Below are positions 20,359 to 29,741 of a stretch of 64,000 nucleotides of DNA, in pieces (position 1 is the stretch's first letter; the number at the start of each line of letters is the position of its first letter). Source of the stretch: Philodulcilactobacillus myokonensis (GTDB lineage Bacteria > Bacillota > Bacilli > Lactobacillales > Lactobacillaceae); assembly GCF_027923585.1 (NCBI RefSeq), contig NZ_BRPL01000002.1, forward strand, positions 1,116,001 to 1,180,000, in the 5' to 3' direction. The translations under genes were made by a program, and so were the position numbers. Under the pieces are notes generated by a model. That model searched no databases, was not told where the DNA came from, and worked only from the letters and a program-made list of their open reading frames with translations.

Positions 20359-20820
20359 TTATTTTCTTCTTCTAGCTCGTTTAAAAAATGCTTTCATCAA
20401 ATTGCTAGCTTGATCATCCAAAATACCACCTTTAACGGATACATGATGGTTTAATTGCTGATTATCTAGAACATGGTATAAACTCTCAATTGCCCCGAAT
20501 TTTCTATTAGGTGCTCCATAATATAAATGATTAATTCTAGAACTACAAATTGCACCGGCACACATTAAACATGGTTCAATGGTTACATACATATCACAAT
20601 CGTTTAATCGCCAACTATGTAAATTATTACATGCTTCTTGAATTGCCAGCATTTCAGCATGGAAAGTTGGATTTTGCGAAATCTCAATTAAATTATGGGC
20701 ACGTCCAATCACTTGATTATTGTGAACAACAACTGCCCCAATTGGGACCTCATTAATTAAAAAGCTTTTTTCAGCTTCAAGAAGTGCATTTCCCATCCAT
20801 TTTTTCAAATCTTTTTGCAA
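20359..20820 (-). CDS. tadA: tRNA-specific adenosine deaminase
   Basis: Deaminates A34 to inosine in tRNA-Arg(ACG). The 153-residue protein has the zinc/catalytic motifs FHAEML (His and the proton-shuttle Glu) and PCLMCAGAI (two Cys ligands), and RINHLYYGAPNRKFGAI for tRNA binding. The start is TTG at 20818-20820 behind GAAGGA; an ATG nine codons later is possible. Positioned upstream of the SRP RNA and dnaX. Confidence 0.95.
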   Translation of the reverse strand: MQKDLKKWMGNALLEAEKSFLINEVPIGAVVVHNNQVIGRAHNLIEISQNPTFHAEMLAIQEACNNLHSWRLNDCDMYVTIEPCLMCAGAICSSRINHLYYGAPNRKFGAIESLYHVLDNQQLNHHVSVKGGILDDQASNLMKAFFKRARRRK

Positions 20821-20956
20821 ATTATATTCCTTCTTTTTTATTTTATATTTTAACAGCCTTAAATTTTAATTGTGTTGGTGTATAATATTTTATGTCGCGT
20901 TTTTAAATATCGATTTAAGCCGAATAAAAAATTTAATTTTTTTAAAATGCATTGTA

Positions 20957-20972
20957 TCACTATATTTGGTGT
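20957..20972 (+). promoter_or_regulatory. NrdR box 1
   Basis: The 16-bp element TCACTATATTTGGTGT matches the NrdR consensus (roughly acaCwAtATwTwGtgt). It is the upstream member of a pair before nrdH. Confidence 0.8.
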
Positions 20973-20987
20973 CTTTTGATATATAGA

Positions 20988-21003
20988 GCACAAAATATAG
21001 TGT
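20988..21003 (+). promoter_or_regulatory. NrdR box 2
   Basis: GCACAAAATATAGTGT, starting exactly 31 bases after box 1 (15-base gap, about three helical turns), the spacing known for NrdR pairs. It lies ten bases before the -35 box of nrdH. Confidence 0.82.
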
Positions 21004-21012
21004 CTTTCAAGA

Positions 21013-21040
21013 TTGAATTTTGTTTTTTTTGTTGTACAAT
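21013..21040 (+). promoter_or_regulatory. nrdHEF promoter
   Basis: TTGAAT (21013-21018) and TACAAT (21035-21040) with a 16-base T-rich spacer, 36 bases before the nrdH start and directly after the NrdR boxes. Confidence 0.8.
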
Positions 21041-21076
21041 CGATTTATAAATTAAATTGAGTAGGGGGATCACAAA

Positions 21077-21322
21077 ATGAGTATCACAGTATTCACTAAA
21101 AATAATTGCATGAAATGCATGTTAACTAAACGGTTCTTAGAAGAGCATCAAATTGATTTTGAAGAAAAAAATATTAGTAAGGAAACCCAATACGTCGACT
21201 TTCTAAAAAATAAAGGTTTTATGGAAACTCCAGTTGTTTTTGTAAAAAATGAAGATGGCGAAGATTCATTCTCTGGCTTTAGACCTGACAAATTAAATCA
21301 ATTAGTTAAATTATCAGTTTAA
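21077..21322 (+). CDS. nrdH: Glutaredoxin-like protein NrdH
   Basis: An 81-residue redoxin that reduces the class Ib ribonucleotide reductase. The active-site motif is CMKC at about residues 11-14, and the family segment GFMETPVVFV with a SGFRPDKL end is present. It starts after GGGGG. First gene of the nrdHEF operon. Confidence 0.96.
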   Translation: MSITVFTKNNCMKCMLTKRFLEEHQIDFEEKNISKETQYVDFLKNKGFMETPVVFVKNEDGEDSFSGFRPDKLNQLVKLSV

Positions 21323-21348
21323 TGAATTAATATCTCTATATAAAATCG

Positions 21349-21373
21349 GGCGAAATGAATTCTACGTTTCGCC
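21349..21373 (+). promoter_or_regulatory. Hairpin between nrdH and nrdE
   Basis: A 7-bp perfect stem GGCGAAA/TTTCGCC with an 11-base loop, followed by TCGTTTTAATCTT. It may be a weak terminator or an mRNA-processing or stabilising element that adjusts the nrdH to nrdE ratio. Confidence 0.5.
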
Positions 21374-21399
21374 TCGTTTTAATCTTAAGGAGGTTTATG

Positions 21400-23568
21400 A
21401 TGGCGCTAAATAACATCAAAGATTTATCATACTTTGAATTGAACAATGATATCAATATCCCTAAAAATGGCAAAATCCAATTAGAAAAAGATCATGAAGC
21501 TTTAAAAGTTTTTATTAAAAGTAATGTTATCCCAAATACAATCAAATTTGATTCATTAAAGGATCGTTTTAATTTTCTAATGAAACATAATTATATTGAA
21601 AACGGATTCGTTAAAAAATATGATTTTAGTTTCATTCAAAAATTATATAATTATTTGAGAGATCAACATTTTCACTTTAAATCATTCATGGCCGCTTATA
21701 AGTTTTACATTCAATATGCTTTAAAGACAAATGATAATAATTACTATTTAGAAAATTTCATTGATCGAGTTGCAATGAATGTTCTCTACTTTGCTGATGG
21801 TAATCAAAAATTAGCAATGGAATTAGCGGATGAAATGATTCACCAAAGATACCAGCCTGCTACTCCTAGTTTCTTAAATGCTGGAAGAAAACGTCGTGGC
21901 GAATTTGTATCATGTTTCTTAATTCAAACTACCGATAACATGAATACAATTGGCCGAACCATTAATTCTGCCCTCCAGTTATCTAGAATTGGTGGCGGTG
22001 TTGGAATTAATCTTTCTAATTTACGTGCTGCTGGCGATCCAATTAAAAAAATTGAAGGTGCAGCTAGTGGCGTTTTACCAGTAATGAAATTATTGGAAGA
22101 TAGTTTTTCATACTCCAATCAGTTGGGGCAAAGACAGGGTGCTGGGGTTGTTTATCTAAATATTTTCCACCCTGATGTTGTTGATTTCTTATCAGCTAAG
22201 AAAGAAAATGCTGATGAAAAAATTAGGGTTAAAACTTTATCATTAGGCTTAGTCGTCCCAGACAAATTCTACGAACTATGTCGAGAAGATGCTGACATGT
22301 ACTTATTTAGCCCCTATAGTGTTGAACGTGAATATGGTAAGCCATTTTCATACGTTGATATCACTAAGGAATATGATAATCTAGTTCATAATCCAAATAT
22401 CAGAAAGAAAAAGATCAGAGCTAGGGATTTAGAAACTGCTATTAGTAGCTTACAACAAGAATCCGGTTACCCTTATATCATCAATATTGATACTGCCAAT
22501 CGTGATAATCCAATTGATGGTAAGATTGTCATGAGTAATTTGTGTTCAGAAATTATGCAGGTTCAAAAACCTTCAGTCGTTAATAATACTCAAGGATATG
22601 ATCAATTAGGAACTGATATCTCATGTAACTTAGGTTCAACTAATATCGTCAATTTAATGGCATCACCCCATTTTGGTAAATCGGTAGCAGCAATGACCCG
22701 TGCATTAACGTTTATTACTGATCATTCTGACATTGATGTGGTTCCTTCCGTTCAACATGGGAACCACCTTGCCCACTCAATTGGATTAGGAGCAATGGGA
22801 CTTCACAGTTACCTAGCTAAAAACCATATTTACTATGGATCTAAAGACGCCATTGATTTCACAAGTGTTTACTTCATGTTGTTAAACTACTGGACATTAA
22901 AGACCTCTAATCAAATTGCTAGAGAACGTCATCAAACCTTCTATCATTTTGATAAAAGTAAGTATGCCGATGGATCTTATTTTGATAAGTACGTCACAAA
23001 GGACTGGGGTCCAAAATCAAAACGGGTCAAAGAACTTTTTAAGGATGTTGATATTCCCTCAATCGATGATTGGAAACAACTTAAAGAAGCTGTTATGAAA
23101 GATGGTTTGTATAACCAAAACAGAATGGCAGTTGCCCCTAATGGCTCAATTTCATACATTAACGATACGACTGCTAGTATTCACCCCATCATCGACCGAA
23201 TTGAAGAAAGATATGAATCCAAGACTGGAAAAATTTATTATCCAGCCCCATACCTATCAAATGATACTTTACCTTACTACACTTCTGCTTATAATACTGA
23301 TATGCGTAAGGTCATTAATACTTATGCAGCCGCCCAACAACACGTTGATCAAAGTATGAGTTTAACAATGTTCATGCGTTCTACCATTCCAAAAGATTTA
23401 TACGAATGGAAGAAGAATGACATTACAAATAAAATGACTACCCGTGATTTGAATATTTTAAGAAACTATGCTTATTATAAGGGTATTAAATCACTTTATT
23501 ACGTCAGAACATTTACCGATGATAAGCAAGAAATCGGCGCCAATGAATGTGAAAGTTGTGAAATTTAG
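21400..23568 (+). CDS. nrdE: Class Ib ribonucleoside-diphosphate reductase alpha subunit NrdE
   Basis: Large catalytic subunit, 722 residues, that reduces NDPs to dNDPs. Visible: the substrate-site cysteine in FVSCFLIQTTDNMNTIG, the IGGGVGINLSNLRAAG loop, the thiyl-radical Cys in MSNLCSEIMQ, and the C-terminal thiol pair CESC that takes electrons from NrdH. ATG 21400 is six bases after AAGGAGG; the adjacent ATG at 21397 is too close to it. Lies between nrdH and nrdF. Confidence 0.97.
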   Translation: MALNNIKDLSYFELNNDINIPKNGKIQLEKDHEALKVFIKSNVIPNTIKFDSLKDRFNFLMKHNYIENGFVKKYDFSFIQKLYNYLRDQHFHFKSFMAAYKFYIQYALKTNDNNYYLENFIDRVAMNVLYFADGNQKLAMELADEMIHQRYQPATPSFLNAGRKRRGEFVSCFLIQTTDNMNTIGRTINSALQLSRIGGGVGINLSNLRAAGDPIKKIEGAASGVLPVMKLLEDSFSYSNQLGQRQGAGVVYLNIFHPDVVDFLSAKKENADEKIRVKTLSLGLVVPDKFYELCREDADMYLFSPYSVEREYGKPFSYVDITKEYDNLVHNPNIRKKKIRARDLETAISSLQQESGYPYIINIDTANRDNPIDGKIVMSNLCSEIMQVQKPSVVNNTQGYDQLGTDISCNLGSTNIVNLMASPHFGKSVAAMTRALTFITDHSDIDVVPSVQHGNHLAHSIGLGAMGLHSYLAKNHIYYGSKDAIDFTSVYFMLLNYWTLKTSNQIARERHQTFYHFDKSKYADGSYFDKYVTKDWGPKSKRVKELFKDVDIPSIDDWKQLKEAVMKDGLYNQNRMAVAPNGSISYINDTTASIHPIIDRIEERYESKTGKIYYPAPYLSNDTLPYYTSAYNTDMRKVINTYAAAQQHVDQSMSLTMFMRSTIPKDLYEWKKNDITNKMTTRDLNILRNYAYYKGIKSLYYVRTFTDDKQEIGANECESCEI

Positions 23569-23601
23569 TTTATACCAGAATTTAATTTAAGAGGTGATTG
23601 G

Positions 23602-24618
23602 ATGGATAGTAAATCCATTAAGAAATTTAGTAAATGGACCAAAGACGGCAACTATAAGGCGATTAATTGGAATGATATCAGTGATCAAATTGATAAGGCA
23701 ACGTGGGAAAAATTAACCGAACAATTTTGGTTAGATACAAGGATTCCGTTGTCGAATGATTTAAGTGATTGGCGAACGTTAGATGATGATCATAAATGGG
23801 TGGTTGGTCATGTTTTTGGTGGCCTAACACTATTAGATACACTCCAATCACAAGATGGCATGGCTGCCCTTAGAAAAGATGTTCAGACTCAACACGAAAC
23901 TGCTGTTTTAAATAATATTCAATTCATGGAATCAGTTCATGCCAAGAGTTATTCATCAATTTTTTCAACTTTAAACACTTCCAACCAAATTAAAGAAATC
24001 TTCAACTGGAGTGATACTGAAGAATTCTTACAAAACAAAACTAAGAAAATTTATAGCCTTTACCATAACGATGGCGAACCATTGAAGAAAAAGATTTCAA
24101 GTGTCTTTTTAGAAACTTTCTTATTCTACTCTGGTTTCTTTACCCCACTATGGTACCTTGGTCATAATAAATTACCTAACGTTGCTGAAATTATCAAATT
24201 AATTTTACGTGATGAATCGGTTCACGGTACCTATATTGGATACAAATTCCAAGTTGCATTCAATCAATTAAACAAACGTGAACAGGATGAAATCAAGGGT
24301 TGGATGTATAACTTCCTATATGATTTATATAATAATGAAGTTAAATATACCCACCTACTTTATGATCAAGTCGGTTGGACTGATAAAGTCCTTACTTTTA
24401 TTCGATATAATGCCAATAAAGCATTAATGAACCTTGGTCAAGAACCATTATTTGATGATACTGCTGCTGATGTTGATCCAATTGTTATGAATGGAATTTC
24501 AACATCAACTGCTAACCATGACTTCTTCTCACAGGTTGGTAACGGTTACCGTCTAGGTCGTGCTGAATCAATGAAGGATTCCGATTATGATATTGGCCGT
24601 CCTAAGAATAAAAAATAA
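23602..24618 (+). CDS. nrdF: Class Ib ribonucleotide reductase beta subunit NrdF
   Basis: The dimetal/tyrosyl-radical subunit, 338 residues. Metal ligands and radical Tyr are seen in LLDTLQSQDG (Asp), MESVHAKSYSSIF (Glu, His, Tyr), SVFLETFLFYSGF (Glu) and LRDESVHGTYIG (Glu, His). NrdF normally needs NrdI to build its Mn-tyrosyl cofactor, but no nrdI is in the operon. It ends at a strong terminator. Confidence 0.97.
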   Translation: MDSKSIKKFSKWTKDGNYKAINWNDISDQIDKATWEKLTEQFWLDTRIPLSNDLSDWRTLDDDHKWVVGHVFGGLTLLDTLQSQDGMAALRKDVQTQHETAVLNNIQFMESVHAKSYSSIFSTLNTSNQIKEIFNWSDTEEFLQNKTKKIYSLYHNDGEPLKKKISSVFLETFLFYSGFFTPLWYLGHNKLPNVAEIIKLILRDESVHGTYIGYKFQVAFNQLNKREQDEIKGWMYNFLYDLYNNEVKYTHLLYDQVGWTDKVLTFIRYNANKALMNLGQEPLFDDTAADVDPIVMNGISTSTANHDFFSQVGNGYRLGRAESMKDSDYDIGRPKNKK

Positions 24619-24636
24619 ATTTAATTAAAAAGAAAC

Positions 24637-24678
24637 AAAAAGAATGGATTATCATTTTTAGATAATCCATTCTTTTTT
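24637..24678. terminator. Terminator between nrdF and mprF
   Basis: Stem AAAGAATGGATTATC / GATAATCCATTCTTT followed by Ts on the plus strand; As upstream allow it to work for the convergent mprF as well. Confidence 0.92.
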
Positions 24679-24692
24679 AATTACTAATAATT

Positions 24693-27287
24693 TTAATTGT
24701 TAAATTTTTGAATCCATTTCGGAATAAAGTGATTCAATTTAATATCTTTATCATTTACGCGTTCATTTACAAGGATAAGAAGCTGCAACATTGTAAAGAT
24801 TAATGAATTTCCTCGACGGTATGAAATGTACTTAGGAACCCAAGAATTAACGTATTTTTCTTTATAGGAACGTAATCCTTGAAAACTATAAAATGCTTGA
24901 CCATAACGATAAATTAAATGGGCAATCCGTTCGTCAATAAAACTATATCTGGATTCACCAACGTTAGATAAAGGTGCCATTCCTAAATTAAATGATTGGT
25001 ATCCTTGATCCTTAACGTATTGGAATAAATGAATAAAGACCCCATCCATAATTCCAGATGGTGCATCATTACTGGAACGCATCAAATCAATTGAAGTCAT
25101 TTTGTGATTACCAGTTGGCATAACGTTAGCAAACGAAACAATTTTACCATTATCATCCTTCATGACAGCAATTGGAGCTTGATTCAAATAATAATTATCA
25201 AAATAACCAAGTGAAAATCCCTTTTCTGCTGATCCATGAAGCCATTGATCAGAAATTTGTTTTAAAGATTTCATTGTCTGATCATCAAACGGTGGATTAA
25301 TAATTTCAAATTGATAATTTTCACGTTTAAACTTATTCTTTAAGGCACGTTCACCACGGTGTTTTTTACCTGATAAAGTGAATTGATCCAATTCCACGTG
25401 CCCTTCTTCACCAATTTTAGTAAAATCAAATCCTTTTTCGTGCAATAACATGGTTAATGATTCACTAACTTCATAAAAGACAAGTGATAAGCCAATTTTA
25501 TCGGCATCGTTCATAAACTGGTTAATTCCAGCATTTAATTTATCCTGATTACCAATTGGTTCTCCCATCACAACTAATTTATTGGCTTCACGTTTAAACA
25601 TAAAGAAAAGCTGGTCCTCGCCATGTTCAGAATAGTAATAAATTTGTTTATCACGGACAAAAGCTAAATGACTAACTTCATTTCCACCAAATTTATCAAT
25701 AACGTTTCGAACCCTTTTAGCATCAAACGGCTGATCTAACCAACTAATATATTTAATCGAAAAGTATCGATAAAGAATAATTAAAATTAATGATGCAACG
25801 ATTAATCCTAAAAATCCAGCTAGCCAAATTTGTTGGGACGGAAATAGATAAGAATTAACAATGTGATTAATTCCATATTTAGAATGAGTATAAATCCCTA
25901 AAATGGTATAAATAATGAATGTAATTGAAAAAATTGATCCATCCATTATCAATTGTCCCCATGAATAGGAAAGGCGCTCACGATATAGGACCGATTTTGA
26001 TCCAAATAAACACAGTAGAATGAAAATTAAAAGAATACTAACGTTCAAAGGAACATCTTCACGCCACAATGTATTAATAATTCCAATCACTAATACAATG
26101 ACCGTTGGCCAAAAAGCACGCTTGATTCTTGAACCAATCCCACGAGCCAATCCAATTAGTAAAAAGGCGTTAATAATATTAGATAACGGATTTAAAAAAT
26201 ATAACGTATAAGGTTCAAGTGATAAATAAAACCGATTGACAAGAACATAGTTAGGAATGGTTGCCAATAATAACATCATAATTCCTGAAAAATACATAAA
26301 AATCGTTACAATGATTTGTGCAGTTCGTTTTAAAATGATTTTAGGTAAATTATCAAGATAATCATTCAACTGGCTTCCCGTATCATGTAAGAATAAAATT
26401 CCACCAATAATAAATGGAATGAAGTAATAAAAAACACGGTACAAAAGGATCCATATTAATGCTTCACTTCTGTTAATTCCTAACAAGCCTAACTCTAAAA
26501 CCATCGAAGCATCAAACGCACCTAATCCACCAGGTAATAAGGAAACTGTCCCTAGGACATTGGCAACGATGAAAAGTGGAAACACATCCAAAAGATTAAC
26601 ATGAATATTCATAAAAATTCCAACAATCATAAATAAAATGGAAGCAAATCCCCATTCTAAAAATGATGCCAAAATTAATTGGAGTCCCTTCTTTAATTTT
26701 AAATCATTAAAAAAGGGTAGTTTCTTAGAATGCAAAGACCAAAATATAATTGGAAAATATAATGCCCCAGCCAATAAAATAAACCAATAGTGAGCAAAAT
26801 AATCATTAAGTCCAAAGCCAATTACTAGTGAGACTAAGCAATAAAATGAAAGTCCAGATAGCAAAAATAATTCAATTTTAGAAATTGCATTAACAATTTG
26901 GCTTTTAGAAGCATCTTTACTGTAAAAATGCCCCCTTAAGCTTGCTCCAAGAAATCCTCCAAAACCAGCTAAATTAGTAAAAGTGTTGGTAATCCACCCA
27001 CTTTTAATAACATACCATTTAGAGTATTTGCCGGGTAAAAATTTCAAAATAGCAAAATCATAAATTAACATTGGACTGACAGCTATAAAACCTAGTATCA
27101 ATAGAATCACTAATGATAGCGGTGATTGAGTCCCTAAACTTGCTTCCAATTGTTGGCTGTCAACTTGCCAAAAAATACTAACGGTTGCGTGAATAACAAA
27201 AATTAAAACAGAAAAAACAAATAATAATTTAATTAATGTAAATTTACTACTAATAAAATGTTTTAATTTATTATATAAATTTTTCAA
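24693..27287 (-). CDS. mprF: Phosphatidylglycerol lysyltransferase MprF
   Basis: A large membrane protein of 864 residues that adds an amino acid, usually lysine, to phosphatidylglycerol and flips the product, making the surface less negative and more resistant to cationic peptides. The N-terminal 500 residues hold about 13-14 hydrophobic segments, including the flippase signature LGTVSLLPGGLGAFDASMV. The C-terminal cytosolic domain (DUF2156) has LKNKFKRENYQFEI, NVMPTGNHKMTSIDLMRSS and FNLGMAPLSNVG. I choose TTG at 27287, eight bases after GGAGG; reading from the upstream TTG at 27302 would place the ribosome site inside the gene. Confidence 0.95.
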   Translation of the reverse strand: MKNLYNKLKHFISSKFTLIKLLFVFSVLIFVIHATVSIFWQVDSQQLEASLGTQSPLSLVILLILGFIAVSPMLIYDFAILKFLPGKYSKWYVIKSGWITNTFTNLAGFGGFLGASLRGHFYSKDASKSQIVNAISKIELFLLSGLSFYCLVSLVIGFGLNDYFAHYWFILLAGALYFPIIFWSLHSKKLPFFNDLKLKKGLQLILASFLEWGFASILFMIVGIFMNIHVNLLDVFPLFIVANVLGTVSLLPGGLGAFDASMVLELGLLGINRSEALIWILLYRVFYYFIPFIIGGILFLHDTGSQLNDYLDNLPKIILKRTAQIIVTIFMYFSGIMMLLLATIPNYVLVNRFYLSLEPYTLYFLNPLSNIINAFLLIGLARGIGSRIKRAFWPTVIVLVIGIINTLWREDVPLNVSILLIFILLCLFGSKSVLYRERLSYSWGQLIMDGSIFSITFIIYTILGIYTHSKYGINHIVNSYLFPSQQIWLAGFLGLIVASLILIILYRYFSIKYISWLDQPFDAKRVRNVIDKFGGNEVSHLAFVRDKQIYYYSEHGEDQLFFMFKREANKLVVMGEPIGNQDKLNAGINQFMNDADKIGLSLVFYEVSESLTMLLHEKGFDFTKIGEEGHVELDQFTLSGKKHRGERALKNKFKRENYQFEIINPPFDDQTMKSLKQISDQWLHGSAEKGFSLGYFDNYYLNQAPIAVMKDDNGKIVSFANVMPTGNHKMTSIDLMRSSNDAPSGIMDGVFIHLFQYVKDQGYQSFNLGMAPLSNVGESRYSFIDERIAHLIYRYGQAFYSFQGLRSYKEKYVNSWVPKYISYRRGNSLIFTMLQLLILVNERVNDKDIKLNHFIPKWIQKFNN

Positions 27288-27364
27288 GAAAAGGTCCTCC
27301 AAATATTATTTATATTTTAATTATCTCAATTAATTGAATCATTAACAACCTTTTTGAATAAATA

Positions 27365-27397
27365 AAAAAGCGTGTGACATTATTGTCACACGCTTTT
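27365..27397 (-). terminator. Terminator of the rplJ-rplL operon
   Basis: A perfect 15-bp stem AAAAAGCGTGTGACA / TGTCACACGCTTTTT with a 3-4-base loop directly after rplL. Confidence 0.95.
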
Positions 27398-27414
27398 TAA
27401 GATTTTTAAAATAA

Positions 27415-27780
27415 TTACTTAAGGGTAACTTTAGCACCTGAAGCTTCAATTTTCTTCTTAAGATCTTCAGCATCAGCCTTAGGAACATCTTCTTTAATCT
27501 TAGAAGGTACTTTATCAACTAACTTCTTAGAATCCATTAAGCCTAAGCCAGTTGCTTCACGAACTGCCTTAATAACCTTAACCTTAGATGCACCTGCTTC
27601 AGTTAATTCAACTGTGAAATTGGTCTTAGCGGCACCGCCACCAGCGTTACCACCAGCTGCAGCAACTGGTGCGGCAGCCTTAACATCAAATTCTTTTTCG
27701 ATTGATTTAACTAAATCGTTTAAATCAGTAATTGAAGCGTCTTTTAATTGATCAATAATATTATCTTTATCAAAAGCCAT
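27415..27780 (-). CDS. rplL: Large ribosomal subunit protein bL12 (L7/L12)
   Basis: Stalk protein that recruits translation factors, 121 residues. The N-terminal dimer domain, an Ala/Gly-rich hinge ([15 protein letters not shown]) and the C-terminal factor-binding domain ([20 protein letters not shown]) are clear. Second gene of the rplJ-rplL operon. Confidence 0.98.
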   Translation of the reverse strand: MAFDKDNIIDQLKDASITDLNDLVKSIEKEFDVKAAAPVAAAGGNAGGGAAKTNFTVELTEAGASKVKVIKAVREATGLGLMDSKKLVDKVPSKIKEDVPKADAEDLKKKIEASGAKVTLK

Positions 27781-27808
27781 TTTTATTTCCTCCGTTTAAT
27801 TTGGATTT

Positions 27809-28321
27809 CTATTTTGCTTCACTATCTTTGTCGTCACCTTTTTCAGCAACTGCTTTAACAGCTAAAGCAACATTTCTAACTGGTGCTTGTAAGATATTAG
27901 CAAGAGTAGATAATAGTTCTTCACGACTAGGTAATGTAGCATATACTTCGATTTTTTCTAATGGAACAATCTTCTTTTCAATCATTCCACCCTTAATTTT
28001 AATGGAACCAGTTGCATCAGCAAATTTCTTTAAAATTTTAGCAGGTGCGATTGGATCTTCATTAGAAAATGCAACAGCTGTAGGACCCTTAAAAATATCT
28101 TTAAGGTCAGCATAATCAGCAGCTTCTGCAGCACGTTTCATAGTATTATTCTTGAAAACATGGAATGTAACGTCATTATCACGTAATTGTTTACGTAATT
28201 TAGTAACTTGACCAACATTTAAACCACGGTAATCAACAACAATTGCTGATACAGAATCTTTGAAATCCTTAGTTGCTTCATCAACTAATTTCTTTTTAGC
28301 ATCTAAAACTTCTTTTTGCAT
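27809..28321 (-). CDS. rplJ: Large ribosomal subunit protein uL10
   Basis: Stalk base protein that carries the L7/L12 dimers, 170 residues. The family segments [18 protein letters not shown] and [15 protein letters not shown] are present. ATG 28321 has GGGAGGTGA at normal spacing; a reading beginning 27 bases upstream would put that site inside the gene, so it is rejected. It is preceded by a long structured leader that should bind the L10(L12)4 complex. Confidence 0.97.
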   Translation of the reverse strand: MQKEVLDAKKKLVDEATKDFKDSVSAIVVDYRGLNVGQVTKLRKQLRDNDVTFHVFKNNTMKRAAEAADYADLKDIFKGPTAVAFSNEDPIAPAKILKKFADATGSIKIKGGMIEKKIVPLEKIEVYATLPSREELLSTLANILQAPVRNVALAVKAVAEKGDDKDSEAK

Positions 28322-28344
28322 AATGTCACCTCCCAATTTTCTGG

Positions 28345-28459
28345 GCATTAAAAAATCCCCATGCCTACCTAGACATAGAGAGAAAGTTATTACGTTCCTC
28401 GGCAGGTATAATTAAGGCGTTAGCCACCTGAGTCTTAGGTAGATTACATTTAAATTTAC
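28345..28459 (-). ncRNA. L10 leader RNA
   Basis: On the minus strand the 5' UTR of rplJ carries the conserved L10-leader pieces: ACTCAGGTGGC near its start, ATACCTGCCGAGGAACG, and the 3' part TAGGTAGGCATGGGGATTTTTT ending in a T-run before the gene. This is the Firmicutes leader bound by L10-L12 for feedback control. Boundaries are approximate. Confidence 0.85.
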
Positions 28460-28465
28460 TTCCAT

Positions 28466-28494
28466 AGATTAACATATAATCATTTGGTAAGCAA
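28466..28494 (-). promoter_or_regulatory. Likely promoter of rplJ-rplL
   Basis: Minus strand TTGCTT (28489-28494) and TAATCT (28466-28471) with a 17-base spacer; the start would fall right before the L10 leader. Confidence 0.6.
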
Positions 28495-28518
28495 ATGGGA
28501 TTTTTATTCATTTACATT

Positions 28519-29211
28519 TTAAAATGATGAAAGATCAACTTTTACACCAGGGCCAAATGTTGTTGAAATTGAAAGATTAGAAATATAAGTTCCTCTAACA
28601 GAAGAAGGACGATTCTTAACAATTAAATCTTTAATTGTTTTGAAGTTTTCAACTAATTTATCATCATCAAATGATGCTTTTCCAATAATAACAGCAACGT
28701 TACCATCACGATCAGTACGGTAAGCAACTTTACCAGATTTAGAATCTGAAACTGCTTTACTTACGTTCATTGTAACGGTACCAGTTTTAGGATTAGGCAT
28801 TAAACCTTTCGGTCCTAAAATACGGCCTAAGCGACCTACTTGTGGCATCATGTCTGGTGTTGCAATTGCGACATCAAAGTCTAACCAGCCATCTTGGATT
28901 TTTTGAGCTAAATCATCTGAGCCAACGTAATCAGCACCAGCTGCTTTTGCATCTTTAGCTTTATCACCCTTGGCAAAAACAATAACAGTTTGCTTTTTAC
29001 CAGTACCATTAGGTAATACAACTGCACCACGTAATTGTTGGTCAGCTTGTTTAGTATCAACATTTAAATTAAATACGACACTAAGTGTTGAATCAAATTT
29101 AGCATAGTCAATTTTTTTAACTAACTTAACAGCATCAGAAGCAGAGTAAGCTTTATCTTGGTCAACTTCTTTTAAAGCTGTTTGGTATTTTTTACCTCTT
29201 TTACGAGCCAT
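28519..29211 (-). CDS. rplA: Large ribosomal subunit protein uL1
   Basis: L1 stalk protein, 230 residues, and translational repressor of its own operon. Conserved parts include [29 protein letters not shown] and [20 protein letters not shown] 29211 lies nine bases after AAGGAGG; the longer reading adds residues from the spacer. A candidate L1-binding RNA lies in the spacer just upstream. Confidence 0.97.
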   Translation of the reverse strand: MARKRGKKYQTALKEVDQDKAYSASDAVKLVKKIDYAKFDSTLSVVFNLNVDTKQADQQLRGAVVLPNGTGKKQTVIVFAKGDKAKDAKAAGADYVGSDDLAQKIQDGWLDFDVAIATPDMMPQVGRLGRILGPKGLMPNPKTGTVTMNVSKAVSDSKSGKVAYRTDRDGNVAVIIGKASFDDDKLVENFKTIKDLIVKNRPSSVRGTYISNLSISTTFGPGVKVDLSSF

Positions 29212-29229
29212 AGTGATTTTCCTCCTTGT

Positions 29230-29260
29230 ATTGTGGTTGTAACGGAATATCCTCCCACGG
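29230..29260 (-). promoter_or_regulatory. Candidate L1-binding site before rplA
   Basis: RNA of the minus strand reads CCGTGGGAGGATATTCCG then TTACAACCACAAT. GTGG pairs with CCAC around an asymmetric internal loop, and the pattern matches the motif found in the rplK leader (29742-29781). A role as L1 operator is inferred. Confidence 0.55.
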
Positions 29261-29295
29261 AACATGCAAAATGCACGCGGAACTACTCAATTGGA

Positions 29296-29721
29296 TTAAT
29301 CTTTAACGGCGAATCCCATACTACGAGCAGTACCTTCGACCATTCGCATAGCTGCTTCTACATCAGCTGCGTTAAGGTCTTTCATTTTAGTCTGTGCGAT
29401 TTCCTTAACTTGGTCTTTAGTTACACTAGCGACCTTCTTAGAGTTAGGTTCGCCAGAACCATGTTCAACACCAGCAGCTTTCTTTAAAAGAACTGCTGCA
29501 GGTGGAGTTTTTGTAATGAAATCAAATGAATGATCTGCATATACATTAATCACAACTGGAATAATCATACCTGCTTGTTTAGCGGTACGAGCATTAAATT
29601 CCTTAGTGAATCCCATAATGTTAATTCCAGCTTGACCCAATGCAGGTCCAACTGGAGGGGCAGGTGTTGCTTTACCCGCAGGAATTTGTAATTTAACTAC
29701 GTTTGCTACTTTCTTAGCCAC
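29296..29721 (-). CDS. rplK: Large ribosomal subunit protein uL11
   Basis: Part of the GTPase-associated centre, 141 residues. Sequence hallmarks: [37 protein letters not shown] and [13 protein letters not shown]. The start is GTG at 29719-29721, eight bases after AAGGAGG. First gene of the rplK-rplA unit. Confidence 0.98.
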   Translation of the reverse strand: MAKKVANVVKLQIPAGKATPAPPVGPALGQAGINIMGFTKEFNARTAKQAGMIIPVVINVYADHSFDFITKTPPAAVLLKKAAGVEHGSGEPNSKKVASVTKDQVKEIAQTKMKDLNAADVEAAMRMVEGTARSMGFAVKD

Positions 29722-29741
29722 GAGACATACCTCCTTAAGTC

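Noticed and set aside
20821-20956. A cobalamin riboswitch before nrdHEF
   Set aside because: The region is AT-rich without the conserved B12-box; the paired NrdR boxes explain control.
21355-21399. A longer NrdE starting at 21355
   Set aside because: The frame would include the hairpin and the AAGGAGG site; the extra residues do not fit the family.
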